Of a DNA stretch of 64,000 nucleotides, positions 29,414-39,843 are shown piece after piece. A program made the translations under genes and the position numbers. The DNA lies in assembly GCF_014635665.1 (NCBI RefSeq), contig NZ_BMDG01000004.1, positions 186,001 through 250,000 on the forward strand, given 5' to 3'. The DNA comes from Isoptericola cucumis. GTDB taxonomy: Bacteria > Actinomycetota > Actinomycetes > Actinomycetales > Cellulomonadaceae. How positions within the stretch are numbered: the stretch's first letter is position 1; each line of letters begins with the position of its first letter. Under the pieces are notes generated by a model, which was given only the letters and a program-made list of their open reading frames with translations, was not told where the DNA came from and made no database searches.

Positions 29414-30388
29414 ATGAACCATCCCCTGCGGATCGCCGTCCTCAGCGCGTGGCACGTGCACGCCGAGGAGTACGGGCGCGCAGCGCTCGACCACCCCGAC
29501 ACCGAGCTCGTCGCCGTCTGGGACGACGACGCCGAGCGCGGCCGCGGCCTCGCCGCGCGGCTCGGCGTCGAGGCCACGACGGATCTCGACGCGCTGCTGG
29601 CGCGCGAGGACCTCGACGGCGTGACCGTCACCGCCGCCACCAGCGACCACGTCGAGGTGATCGGCAAGGCCATCGGTGCCGGCAAGCACGTCTTCACCGA
29701 GAAGCTGCTCGCCCCGACCGTCGAGGAGTGCGACAAGCTGGTCGCCGCGGCCCGGGACGCGGACGTGCGCCTGACCGTCTCCCTGCCGCGGCTCACGCAC
29801 GGCTACACGCTTGCCCTGCGCGAGATCCTCGACGCCGGGAGCCTCGGCCGGCTTACGTACTCGCGGGTCCGGCTGGCCCACGACGGCTCCACCCGCGACT
29901 GGCTGCCCGCACGGTTCTACGACGCCTCCGAGGCGCTCGGCGGCGCCTTCTCCGACCTGGGGGCGCACCCCGTCTACCTCACCCAGCTGATCCTGGGCGA
30001 CGACCTCACGGCCGTGCGACCGACCTACACCGACCAGACCGGTCGTGGCGTCGAGGACAACGCCTCCGTCACGGTCACCACGCCCGACGGCGCGATCGGC
30101 GTCGTCGAGACCGGCTTCGTCACGCCGGCGAGCCCGTTCTCGATCGAGGTCCACGGCACCGAGGGGTCCGTGCTGTACGGCTTCGAGACCGACGACGCGG
30201 GCGAGGCCGTGATGCGCCTGGCCACGGCCGACGGGTCGTCCCGCGTCGATCTGCCCGCCGACCAGCCGATCCTCTTCGCGCAGTGGGCGGACTCGATCCG
30301 CTCGGGCACCACGCTCGAGGACAACCTCCGGCGCGCCCGGTCGCTGACCGTGCTCGTCGACGCGGCGAACTCCGCCGCGCAGCACTGA
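29414..30388 (+). CDS. Gfo/Idh/MocA family oxidoreductase (atypical nucleotide motif)
   Basis: 324 aa. Family features are an N-terminal Rossmann fold (IAVLSAWHVHAEEY, residues 6-19), GKHVFTEKLLAPT (near 95, the EKP motif changed to EKL) and GGAFSDLGAHPVYLTQL (near 176, with the conserved His). The usual GxGxxG is replaced by LSAWHVHA, a variant seen in a subgroup of the family. Such enzymes oxidise or epimerise sugars and inositols with NAD(P). It is in an operon with the sugar transporter and a second, canonical oxidoreductase 37 bp downstream. The start at 29414 has GGAG about 10 nt upstream. Confidence 0.85.
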   Translation: MNHPLRIAVLSAWHVHAEEYGRAALDHPDTELVAVWDDDAERGRGLAARLGVEATTDLDALLAREDLDGVTVTAATSDHVEVIGKAIGAGKHVFTEKLLAPTVEECDKLVAAARDADVRLTVSLPRLTHGYTLALREILDAGSLGRLTYSRVRLAHDGSTRDWLPARFYDASEALGGAFSDLGAHPVYLTQLILGDDLTAVRPTYTDQTGRGVEDNASVTVTTPDGAIGVVETGFVTPASPFSIEVHGTEGSVLYGFETDDAGEAVMRLATADGSSRVDLPADQPILFAQWADSIRSGTTLEDNLRRARSLTVLVDAANSAAQH

Positions 30389-30425
30389 ACGCCACACCCG
30401 TACCACCACAGAACAGGGCTCTTCC

Positions 30426-31433
30426 ATGACCGTGACACCTCCCGTCCGCATCGGCCTCATCGGCGCCGGCGGCATCGCCGGCGCCCACCTCGCGGGCTAC
30501 GCCACCATCCCCGACCGTGTGACGATCACGGCGATCGCCGATGCCGTGCCCGACACCCTCGCCCGGCGCGTCGAGGAGGCCGGCGCTCGCGGGTACGCCG
30601 ACTTCCTCGACCTGGTGACCGACCCGGAGGTCGACGCCGTCGACATCTGCCTCCCGCACCACCTGCACCGGGACGCGATCGTGGCCGCGGCCAAGGCCGG
30701 CAAGCACATCCTCTGTGAGAAGCCCCTGTGCCTGACGGCCGAGGAGGCGGCCGAGGTGCGCGCCGCGGTGGACGCGGCGGGCGTCACCCTGATGTGCGCG
30801 CACAACCAGCTGTTCATGCCCGCCGTCGCGAGGGCCAAGGAGGTCATCGACTCCGGGGCGCTCGGCGACGTGTACGAGGTGCGCACCACCGACTCGTTCC
30901 ACAACGACTTCGACCCGTCGACCATGGGCTGGCGCGCCAAGGCAGCCACGAGCGGCGGCGGCGAGTTCATCGACACCGGGTACCACCCGACGTATCTGCT
31001 GATGCACCTCGCGGGCGGGCGTCCGGTCAAGGCCTTCGCCATGATGTCGACCCATCGGCTGACGTTCATGGAGGGGGAGGACTCCGCCCAGGTGCTCGTG
31101 CGCTTCGACAACGGCAGCGTCGGCCAGCTCGTCACGTCCTGGGCCTACGACGCCGCGCCCGGCACGGACCGGTTCAGCGTCGTCGGGGAGAAGGGGTCGC
31201 TCAGCTCGGACGGCACGACGCTGCGGGTGAAGCTGCGCGGCCAGGACGAGCAGGTCTTCGAGCACGAGGCCGTGAACACGTTCGCGGCCGAGATCGTCGA
31301 CTTCGTCGACTGCCTGGAGACCGGCCGGCGCCCGCTGAACACCGAGGCCGAGGGCATCTCCGTGCTCGGCATCATCCTGGCCGCCTACGAGAGCGCGCGC
31401 ACCGGCGAGGCGGTCGACGTGCTCGGCGTCTGA
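30426..31433 (+). CDS. Gfo/Idh/MocA family oxidoreductase (canonical)
   Basis: 335 aa. The Rossmann motif is canonical (LIGAGGIAGAHLAGY, residues 11-25), as are GKHILCEKPL (near 96, Lys of the EKP motif catalytic in many members) and GGEFIDTGYHPTYLLMHL (near 180, conserved Asp and His). It likely oxidises a hydroxyl of an imported sugar or polyol, using NAD(P). It ends the ROK-regulated operon: a strong hairpin follows at once. Comparison with inositol dehydrogenases or glucose-6-phosphate 3-dehydrogenases would be needed to choose the substrate. Confidence 0.88.
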   Translation: MTVTPPVRIGLIGAGGIAGAHLAGYATIPDRVTITAIADAVPDTLARRVEEAGARGYADFLDLVTDPEVDAVDICLPHHLHRDAIVAAAKAGKHILCEKPLCLTAEEAAEVRAAVDAAGVTLMCAHNQLFMPAVARAKEVIDSGALGDVYEVRTTDSFHNDFDPSTMGWRAKAATSGGGEFIDTGYHPTYLLMHLAGGRPVKAFAMMSTHRLTFMEGEDSAQVLVRFDNGSVGQLVTSWAYDAAPGTDRFSVVGEKGSLSSDGTTLRVKLRGQDEQVFEHEAVNTFAAEIVDFVDCLETGRRPLNTEAEGISVLGIILAAYESARTGEAVDVLGV

Positions 31434-31437
31434 GCTC

Positions 31438-31467
31438 GTGACGGGGCGGCCGCGGCCGCCCCGTCAC
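31438..31467. terminator. Bidirectional terminator between the sugar operon and pgl
   Basis: GTGACGGGGCGGCC (31438-31451) and GGCCGCCCCGTCAC (31454-31467) are perfectly complementary over 14 bp. It lies between the convergent stops of the plus-strand oxidoreductase and the minus-strand pgl gene. No T-tract. Confidence 0.75.
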
Positions 31468-31503
31468 CCGCGCTGTCGGCCGACCCGTGACGACGGTCCG
31501 TCG

Positions 31504-32334
31504 TCACCCGGCGGTCGACGCCGCGGCGGCGTCCAGCAGCCACAGCGTGCGCGCGGTGCCCCGCGCGCCGGCGGCCGGGACCTCGGTCACCGGGGCGCCT
31601 GCCAGGGCGGCGGCGGCCGGGCCGGACTTCTCCGCGCCTGCGGCCACGACCCACACCTCGCGCGCCCGGCCGATCGCCCCGAACGTCAGCGAGACGCGCT
31701 CGGGCGGCGGCTTCGGCGACCCGTGCACGCCCACCGTCGCGCCGGTGGCGCCCAGCGCGACGTGGCCCGGGAACAGGGAGGCGACGTGGCCGTCCGGGCC
31801 CATGCCGAGCAGCAGCACGTCGAAGCGGGGGACCGGCGGCCCGTCGGGGGCGTCGCCCGGCTCGCCGGCGTCGTCCGGGCCGCCCGCGTGCCGGGCGAGC
31901 TCGGCGGCGTAGGCGGCCGCGGACTCCTCGGGGGTGTCGACCGACCGTCCGTCGACGACGGCGCCGAGCGCCGGCATCGCGTGCACGTGCGCCTCGGGCA
32001 GGCCCGACCGGGCGACGAGGGAGCCGACGAGCGCGTCGCGGGCCTGGGTCTCGTTGCGGTCGGGGTCGCCGTCGGCGAGGAAGCGCTCGTCCCCCCACCA
32101 CAGGTGCACCTGGGTCCAGTCGACGGCGTCGCGCAGCGGGCTGTCCGCGACGGCGGCGAGGGTGCGGATCCCGACCGTGCCCCCGGTGAGCACCAGGTGC
32201 ACCGGGGCTCGCACGGACTGGACGTCGAGGACCCGCAGCAGGAGGCGGGCGGCCGCCGCCTGCGCGAGCACCTCCGGGCCCGGGTGGACCACGGCCAGGG
32301 GAGCGGCGCCGCCGGGCGCCGCGGCCGCGGTCAC
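31504..32334 (-). CDS. pgl: 6-Phosphogluconolactonase
   Basis: 276 aa. It hydrolyses 6-phosphogluconolactone in the oxidative pentose phosphate pathway. The family (NagB/RpiA-like fold) is recognised from LVLTGGTVGIRTLAAV (near residue 46), WTQVHLWWGDERFLADGDPDRNE split as WWGDERF and DPDRNE (near 78-92) and LLGMGPDGHVASLFPGH (near 174). The GTG at 32334 overlaps the stop of opcA (GTGA), so the two are coupled, the standard actinobacterial order. It is the last gene of the tal/zwf-opcA-pgl series. Confidence 0.93.
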   Translation of the reverse strand: MTAAAAPGGAAPLAVVHPGPEVLAQAAAARLLLRVLDVQSVRAPVHLVLTGGTVGIRTLAAVADSPLRDAVDWTQVHLWWGDERFLADGDPDRNETQARDALVGSLVARSGLPEAHVHAMPALGAVVDGRSVDTPEESAAAYAAELARHAGGPDDAGEPGDAPDGPPVPRFDVLLLGMGPDGHVASLFPGHVALGATGATVGVHGSPKPPPERVSLTFGAIGRAREVWVVAAGAEKSGPAAAALAGAPVTEVPAAGARGTARTLWLLDAAAASTAG

Positions 32335-33266
32335 GCGGTCTCCCGGACGGTCTCGACCTTGGTGAGGCCCTTGGTGAGGACCTCGCCGTACAGCTCGTCC
32401 GGGTCGAGCCGCCGCAGCTCCTCGATGAGGGCCTCGCTGAGGGCGCGGATCGGCAGCGCCATGCGCCGGTCGGGCTTGCCGGGCTGCTGGATCGTCACGG
32501 TGCGGCCGTCCGGCCGGTCGAGCACGATCGGCCCGCTCTTGCGCTCCAGCACGACGCGGGTGATCGCGTCGTCGCTGTCGGTGCGCACGACCGTCGACGG
32601 GCAGCGCAGCCGCCGGCCGAGCCAGCCCGCCAGCAGGTCCAGCGACGTGTGCTCGTCCTGGCCCTCGACGCGCACCGCGGTCACGGGGTCGTAGGGCGGC
32701 TGCTCGACCGCCGCCGCGAGGAGGCCGCGCCACAGGGTCACGCGAGCCCAGGCGAGGTCCGTGTCCCCGGGCCGGTACGACGTCGCGAGGCGGTGCAGCA
32801 TCGCGACAGGGGAGCCGGACGTGGTGGTGTCGGTGATCCGGCGCTGCGCCATCGCCCCCATGGGGTCGGACGACGGGTCGTCGGGGCCGCCCGCGGGCCA
32901 CCACACGACGATGGGGGCGTCGGGCAGGAGCAGCGGCATGACGAGGGTGTCCGTGTGTGCGGTCATCGGGGCCGACCCCCGCAGCACCACGACCTCCGAG
33001 GCGCCCGCGTCCCCGCCCACCCGGATCTCGGCGTCGAGACGCGCGGGACCCTCGTGCTCGGGCAGCGCGGCGACGACGACCACGCGGCACGGGTGCTCGT
33101 GGCTCGCCTCGTTCGCGGTGCGGACGGCGCCCTCGATGTCCGCCTCGGACGCGATGACGACCAGGGTCAGGACGCGGCCGAGCGCCACCGCGCCCCCCTC
33201 GTCCCGCAGGTGCGCCAGCCGCTTGCCGACGGCGTTGGTCGTCGTGTCCGGCATGTCGATGATCAT
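32331..33266 (-). CDS. opcA: Glucose-6-phosphate dehydrogenase assembly protein OpcA
   Basis: 311 aa. OpcA is an actinobacterial/cyanobacterial protein needed for activity or assembly of glucose-6-phosphate dehydrogenase (Zwf), which is encoded just upstream. Recognisable parts are VLTLVVIASEADIEGAVRTA (near 33), ASEVVVLRG (near 88), LLLPDAPIVVWWPAGGP (near 112) and LDLLAGWLGRRLRCP (near 205). Start ATG at 33266, 112 bp after zwf. The intervening DNA holds a 24-bp direct repeat. The C-terminus overlaps pgl. Confidence 0.92.
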   Translation of the reverse strand: MIIDMPDTTTNAVGKRLAHLRDEGGAVALGRVLTLVVIASEADIEGAVRTANEASHEHPCRVVVVAALPEHEGPARLDAEIRVGGDAGASEVVVLRGSAPMTAHTDTLVMPLLLPDAPIVVWWPAGGPDDPSSDPMGAMAQRRITDTTTSGSPVAMLHRLATSYRPGDTDLAWARVTLWRGLLAAAVEQPPYDPVTAVRVEGQDEHTSLDLLAGWLGRRLRCPSTVVRTDSDDAITRVVLERKSGPIVLDRPDGRTVTIQQPGKPDRRMALPIRALSEALIEELRRLDPDELYGEVLTKGLTKVETVRETA

Positions 33267-33276
33267 CGGGGCTCTC

Positions 33277-33320
33277 CAGTTCGGGGGCCAGGTCGGTCGC
33301 CAGTTCGGGGGCCAGGTCGG
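33277..33320. repeat. Two copies of a 20-bp direct repeat between zwf and opcA
   Basis: CAGTTCGGGGGCCAGGTCGG occurs at 33277-33296 and again, identically, at 33301-33320 (period 24). It is just upstream of opcA on its own strand. It could be a slippage product or a regulatory duplication. Confidence 0.8.
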
Positions 33321-33378
33321 ACGCCGGAGCGGGACCCTGTCGGCGCTGTCGGCACGGCGGGGCGGGCGTGCGCGGCGC

Positions 33379-34920
<1,542 letters not shown>

Positions 34921-35003
34921 GGTGTCCCGTCTCTCGTGCGGTGTCGGTCGTGCGGGTGCTGGTGCGGGGCAGGTGCTGCGGGGGTCGCTGAGGCACCGGG
35001 CGG

Positions 35004-36128
35004 TCAGGCGCCCGCGTCGTCGAGCCCGGCCTTCGTCGTGGTGAGCAGCTCGTCCCAGCTCACCTCGAACTTGTGCACGCCCTCGTCCTCGAGCTGCCGC
35101 GTGACCTCGTCCATCGAGATGCCCTGCGCCTCGATGGCGGCGATGGTCGCGGCGGAGGCCTCCGCCGTGCCGGAGACGGTGTCGCCGACGACGAGGCCGT
35201 GGTCCGCGAACGCGTCGAGGGTGCCCTGCGGCATGGTGTTGACGACGCCGGGGGCGACCAGCTCGTCGACGTAGAGGGTGTCGCGGTACGACGGGTCCTT
35301 CACCCCGGTGGAGGCCCACAGCGGACGCTGCGGCTTCGCGCCTGCGGCGGCGAGGGCCTTCCAGCGGTCGGTGGCGAAGACCTCCTCGTAGGCCGCGTAG
35401 GCGAGCCGGGCGTTGGCGATCGCGGCCTTGCCCCGCAGCTCGAGGGCGTCGTCGGTGCCGACCTCCGTCAGCGCCTTGTCGACGGCGGCGTCCACGCGGG
35501 AGACGAAGAACGACGCCACCGAGCCGATCGGCGCGAGGTCGTGCCCGTTCGCCCGCGCCTGCTCGAGGCCGGCGAGGAAGGCGTCCATGACGCCGCGGTA
35601 GCGCTCGATCGAGAAGATGAGCGTGACGTTGACGCTGATGCCCTCGGCGAGCGCGGCCGTGATCGCGGGCAGCCCTTCGAGGGTCGCGGGGATCTTGATC
35701 ATGGCGTTCGGGCGGTCCACGGTGGCCCACAGGCGCGTCGCGGTCTCGACCGTGGCGGCCGTGTCGCGGGCCAGGCGCGGGTCGACCTCGATCGACACCC
35801 GCCCGTCGACGGTGCGGGTCGCGTCGTACACGTCCCGCAGGACGTCGGCCGCGGCGCGCACGTCGTCCGTCGTGATGCGCTCCACGGCGGGCTCGACGTC
35901 GGTGCCCGCGAGCTCGGCGAGCGTGCCGTCGTAGGCGTTCCCCTCGGAGAGCGCCTTGGCGAAGATGGTGGGGTTGGTGGTCACGCCGACGACGTCGCGC
36001 GTGCGGACCAGCTCCGCGAGGTTGCCGGTGTCCAGGCGCTCGCGGGACAGGTCGTCGAGCCAGATGGAGACACCCGCCTCGCTGAGCCGCTGGGTGGGTC
36101 GGGCCGGGTCGGTGGGGTTCTCGGTCAT
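35004..36128 (-). CDS. tal: Transaldolase
   Basis: 374 aa, the longer actinobacterial type. It moves a dihydroxyacetone unit between sugar phosphates in the non-oxidative pentose phosphate pathway. Visible are [12 protein letters not shown] (near 21), [13 protein letters not shown] (near 48), [13 protein letters not shown] (near 110), NAMIKIPAT with the Schiff-base Lys (near 142), and [12 protein letters not shown] (near 167). It is separated from tkt by a strong hairpin and 120 bp, so it may have its own promoter; zwf follows. Confidence 0.95.
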   Translation of the reverse strand: MTENPTDPARPTQRLSEAGVSIWLDDLSRERLDTGNLAELVRTRDVVGVTTNPTIFAKALSEGNAYDGTLAELAGTDVEPAVERITTDDVRAAADVLRDVYDATRTVDGRVSIEVDPRLARDTAATVETATRLWATVDRPNAMIKIPATLEGLPAITAALAEGISVNVTLIFSIERYRGVMDAFLAGLEQARANGHDLAPIGSVASFFVSRVDAAVDKALTEVGTDDALELRGKAAIANARLAYAAYEEVFATDRWKALAAAGAKPQRPLWASTGVKDPSYRDTLYVDELVAPGVVNTMPQGTLDAFADHGLVVGDTVSGTAEASAATIAAIEAQGISMDEVTRQLEDEGVHKFEVSWDELLTTTKAGLDDAGA

Positions 36129-36207
36129 CTCGGGTTGCCTTCCCTCTCGTCCTCGGATGCTGCGACGACGACCTGCCGACCGGTCGTCGGGCGGGCCGTC
36201 GAGCGGG

Positions 36208-36241
36208 GGCGGGGCGGCCGCGCGGGCGCGGCCACCCCGCC
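36208..36241 (-). terminator. Hairpin terminator after tkt
   Basis: Two stacked 7-bp stems (36208-36214 with 36235-36241; 36216-36222 with 36227-36233) separated by one C-A mismatch close on a CGGG loop, starting 7 bp after the tkt stop on the minus strand. Confidence 0.6.
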
Positions 36242-36248
36242 GGGGCCG

Positions 36249-38378
36249 TCAGCCGCGGGCGTCGGCCGCCGCGGCGATCGACTCGCGGGCCGCGGCGGCC
36301 ACGGCCTCGGCCGTGATGCCGTACTCGCGGTACAGCGTCTGGTAGTCGGCGGACGCGCCGTAGTGCTCGAGCGACACGCTGCGTCCGGCGTCGCCGACGA
36401 CGTCGCGCCAGCCCTGCGCCACGCCCGCCTCGACGGACACGCGGGCCTTCACGCCCGCCGGCAGCACCTGCTCGCGGTACGCAGCGTCCTGCCGGTCGAA
36501 CCACTCGCGGCTCGGCATCGACACGACGCGGGCGGCGACGCCCTCGGCGGCGAGCAGCTCGCGCGCCTCGACGGCGAGCTGGACCTCCGAGCCGGTGCCG
36601 ACCAGGACGACGTCCGGCACACCGGTCTCGTCGTTGGACCCGTCCACGAGCGTGTAGGCGCCCTTGAGGGTGCCCTCGGCGGACGCGAAGCCGTCGACGT
36701 CGCGCGGGAACGTGGGGACGTTCTGGCGCGTGAGGACGAGGCCCGCAGGGTTGCTGGTGTTCTCCAGGATCCCGCGCCAGGCCCAGGCGGTCTCGTTCGC
36801 GTCGGCGGGCCGCACGATGTCGAGGTTCGGGATGGCGCGCAGCGCGGCGAGGTGCTCGACCGGCTGGTGGGTCGGGCCGTCCTCGCCGAGGCCGATGGAG
36901 TCGTGCGTCCAGACGAACGTCGTCGGGATCTCCATGAGCGCCGCGATGCGGACCGAGGCGCGCATGTAGTCGGAGAACTGGAGGAAGGTGCCGCCATAGG
37001 GGCGCGTGAGCCCGTGCAGGACGATGCCGTTGAGGATCGAGCCCATGCCGTGCTCGCGGATGCCGAAGTGCAGCGTGCGCCCGTACTCGTGCCCGGGGAA
37101 CTTCTTGGTGGAGTGCTCGACCGGGATGAACGACGGCTGGCCGTCCATCGTCGTGTTGTTGGAGCCGGCGAGGTCGGCGGACCCGCCCCACAGCTCGGGC
37201 AGCACGTCGGCGAGGGCGTTGAGGACCTTGCCCGACGCGGCGCGCGTCGCGACGCCCTTCTCGGACGCCTCGAAGACGGGGAGCTCGTCGGTCCAGCCGG
37301 CCGGGAGCGTGCGGGAGACGAGCCGGTCGAGCAGTGCCGCGCCCTCGGGGCTGGCGGTCCGCCACGCGTCGTACGACCGGTCCCAGGCCGCGCGCTCCGC
37401 GGACTGCCGCTGGGCGACCGCACGGGTGTGGGCGAGGACGTCGTCGTCGATGTGGAAGCTGACCTCGGGGTCGAGGCCGAGCTCCTTCTTCAGGCCCGCG
37501 ACCTCGTCGACGCCCATGGCGGAGCCGTGGATGCCGCCGGTGTTCTGCTTGGTGGGCGACGGCCAGCCGATGATGGTGCGCAGGGCGATGAACGACGGCT
37601 TGCCGGTCTCCGCCTTGGCCGCGTCGAGGGCCGCGGCGAGCGCGTCGACGTCCTCGGCGTACCCCGTGCCGCCGACGGTCCAGTCGACGCGCTGGGTGTG
37701 CCAGCCGTAGGCCTCGTAGCGCGCGAGGACGTCCTCGGTGAACGAGATGTCGGTGTCGTCCTCGATGGAGATCTTGTTGTCGTCCCAGATCACCACGAGG
37801 TTGCCGAGCTTCTGGTGGCCCGCGAGCGACGACGCCTCGGAGGTCACGCCCTCCTGGAGGTCGCCGTCGGAGGCGACGACGTACACGTGGTGGTCGAACG
37901 GCGACTCGCCGGGCGCGGTGTCGGGGTCGAGCAGGCCCCGCTCGCGGCGGGAGGCGAACGCCATGCCCACGGCCGACGCGAGCCCCTGGCCCAGCGGTCC
38001 CGTGGTGATCTCGACGCCGTCCGTGTGCTTGTACTCCGGGTGGCCCGGGGTCTTGGAGCCCCAGGTCCGCAGCGCGGCGATGTCGTCCATCTCGAGGCCG
38101 TAGCCGGCCAGGAAGAGCTGCAGGTACAGCGTGAGGGACGAGTGCCCCGCCGACAGCACGAACCGGTCGCGGCCGACCCAGTGCGGGTCGGCGGGGTCGT
38201 GCCGCATCGCCTTCTGGAACAGCAGGTACGCGGCCGGGGCCAGCGAGATCGCGGTGCCGGGGTGGCCGTTGCCGACCTTCTGCACGGCGTCCGCGGCCAG
38301 CGCCTTGATGGTCTTCACCGCGCGGTCGTCGAGGTCGTTCCACTCGAGCGGGGCGACGGCGGGGTCGAACGCGTTCAC
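36249..38378 (-). CDS. tkt: Transketolase
   Basis: 709 aa. It transfers two-carbon units between sugar phosphates with thiamine diphosphate. Signatures are GNGHPGTAISLAPAAYLLF (near residue 34), GPLGQGLASAVGMAFASR (near 120), SDGDLQEGVTSEASSLAGH (near 160; thiamine-diphosphate site), and the pyrimidine domain FGIREHGMGSILNGIVLHG (near 420) and DSIGLGEDGPTHQP (near 480). The GTG at 38378 (MNAFDPAVAPLEW) is chosen because AAAGAGG lies 7 nt upstream; a start at 38450 would add 24 residues not typical of the family. It is divergent from ctaB, as in many actinobacteria. Confidence 0.95.
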   Translation of the reverse strand: MNAFDPAVAPLEWNDLDDRAVKTIKALAADAVQKVGNGHPGTAISLAPAAYLLFQKAMRHDPADPHWVGRDRFVLSAGHSSLTLYLQLFLAGYGLEMDDIAALRTWGSKTPGHPEYKHTDGVEITTGPLGQGLASAVGMAFASRRERGLLDPDTAPGESPFDHHVYVVASDGDLQEGVTSEASSLAGHQKLGNLVVIWDDNKISIEDDTDISFTEDVLARYEAYGWHTQRVDWTVGGTGYAEDVDALAAALDAAKAETGKPSFIALRTIIGWPSPTKQNTGGIHGSAMGVDEVAGLKKELGLDPEVSFHIDDDVLAHTRAVAQRQSAERAAWDRSYDAWRTASPEGAALLDRLVSRTLPAGWTDELPVFEASEKGVATRAASGKVLNALADVLPELWGGSADLAGSNNTTMDGQPSFIPVEHSTKKFPGHEYGRTLHFGIREHGMGSILNGIVLHGLTRPYGGTFLQFSDYMRASVRIAALMEIPTTFVWTHDSIGLGEDGPTHQPVEHLAALRAIPNLDIVRPADANETAWAWRGILENTSNPAGLVLTRQNVPTFPRDVDGFASAEGTLKGAYTLVDGSNDETGVPDVVLVGTGSEVQLAVEARELLAAEGVAARVVSMPSREWFDRQDAAYREQVLPAGVKARVSVEAGVAQGWRDVVGDAGRSVSLEHYGASADYQTLYREYGITAEAVAAAARESIAAAADARG

Positions 38379-38795
38379 AGATGTGCCTCTTTCCTGCCCG
38401 GGCGTGCCCCGGGTGCTTGCTGCTGCTCTGCCGGTACCGGGCGCCGTCACGCACCGACCAGGGGTCGGGCCGTGGCGGCCGGCACGATGGTGGTGCCGCG
38501 TCGCCGCCGGACGGGCCGGCTCGCGGCTCCCTCATGTGCAGCACCACACTAGCGCCGAGCATTCCCGGGCGCGCCAGGCGTCGCGGCGCCGTCCCACCAG
38601 GTGGGCGGGCGTGGGCACCGGAGGGCCCGCGGCGGGCGACGGCCGGTGCCCCGGTGCGGGGCGGGCCTTTCTCACACCCCCGGCGGCGCTGCCAGGGGCA
38701 ACGCCGGGCGGGCCCCCGGCGTACGATGAGGCGACGAGCGGTCCCTGACGCCCGATCTTCCCGGACCCCCAGCCGAGAACGGAACCTGAACGCGC
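38379..38795. other. Divergent tkt-ctaB control region (417 bp)
   Basis: No gene is seen here. On the minus strand TAGTGT (38551 down to 38546) is a possible -10 for tkt, giving a leader of about 160 nt. On the plus strand TACGAT (38722-38727) is a possible -10 for ctaB, with a leader of about 60 nt. Neither has a clear -35. The rest is very GC-rich. Confidence 0.4.
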
Positions 38796-39785
38796 GTGAG
38801 CACCACCAGCCCCACGACGTCCCACCCGTCGACGCCCACCCGTGCCCAGGCGCACCGGTCGCGCCGGGATCCGGCCGCCGCCGCGCCCGGCCGTGATGGC
38901 GGCTGGCGGGACCGGCTCGGGGCGTACGTCGCCCTGACGAAGCCGCGGATCATCGAGCTGCTGCTCGTCACGACGCTGCCCACGATGATCCTTGCCGAGG
39001 GCGGGCTGCCGGACCTGTGGCTCGTGCTCAAGACGCTCGTCGGCGGCACCCTCGCGGCGGCGTCGGCGAACGTCTTCAACTGCTACCTGGACCGTGACAT
39101 CGACCAGGTGATGAACCGGACGAAGCGGCGCCCGCTGGCCACCGGGCAGATCACGCCCCGTGCGGCGCTCGTGTTCGCCACGGCGCTGGGCGTCGTGGCG
39201 CTGCTGTGGTTCGCTCTGCTGGTCAACGTCCCGTCGGCGTGGCTGACGTTCGCCGCGATCGCGATCTACGTGGTCGGGTACACGATGATCCTCAAGCGGC
39301 GCACGCCGCAGAACATCGTGTGGGGCGGCATCGCCGGCTGCATGCCCGTCTTCATCGGCTGGGCGGCGGTCACCGAGTCGCTCAGCTGGTCCGCGCTGGC
39401 GCTGTTCGGCGTGATCTTCTTCTGGACCCCGCCCCACTACTGGCCGCTGTCCGTGAAGTTCAAGAAGGACTATGCCAACGCCGGCGTCCCGATGCTGCCC
39501 GTCGTCGCGACCGACCGCCGGGTCGCGATCGAGATGGTCGCGCACACCGTGGCGATGATCGCCTGCTCGCTCGCGCTGGTCCCGCTGGCGGACATGTCCT
39601 GGGTGTACACCGTCGTCGCCGTCGGCCTGGGGGCGTGGTTCCTCGGGCTCGTCGTCGCGATGCTACGACGGGCCGAGCACCCCGAGCGCGGCAAGCTCGG
39701 CGCGATGAAGGTCTTCCACGGGTCCATCACCTACCTCACCCTGCTGTTCATCGCCGTCGCCGTGGACGTCTTCCTGCCGTTCTGA
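38796..39785 (+). CDS. ctaB: Protoheme IX farnesyltransferase (heme O synthase)
   Basis: 329 aa, UbiA-family membrane prenyltransferase with about nine helices. It farnesylates heme b to heme O for the terminal oxidase. The prenyl-diphosphate site is [20 protein letters not shown] (near residue 89), and the second Asp-rich segment lies around [16 protein letters not shown] (near 222). A hydrophilic N-terminal tail of about 40 residues precedes [18 protein letters not shown]. Start GTG at 38796 has no strong RBS. Neighbouring tkt on the opposite strand is the conserved arrangement. Confidence 0.94.
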   Translation: MSTTSPTTSHPSTPTRAQAHRSRRDPAAAAPGRDGGWRDRLGAYVALTKPRIIELLLVTTLPTMILAEGGLPDLWLVLKTLVGGTLAAASANVFNCYLDRDIDQVMNRTKRRPLATGQITPRAALVFATALGVVALLWFALLVNVPSAWLTFAAIAIYVVGYTMILKRRTPQNIVWGGIAGCMPVFIGWAAVTESLSWSALALFGVIFFWTPPHYWPLSVKFKKDYANAGVPMLPVVATDRRVAIEMVAHTVAMIACSLALVPLADMSWVYTVVAVGLGAWFLGLVVAMLRRAEHPERGKLGAMKVFHGSITYLTLLFIAVAVDVFLPF

Positions 39786-39843
39786 CGACGCCGGCGGGCG
39801 CCGCCTCGTCCTGGACGTCGCCCGGGCGCGGCATGATGGTCGC

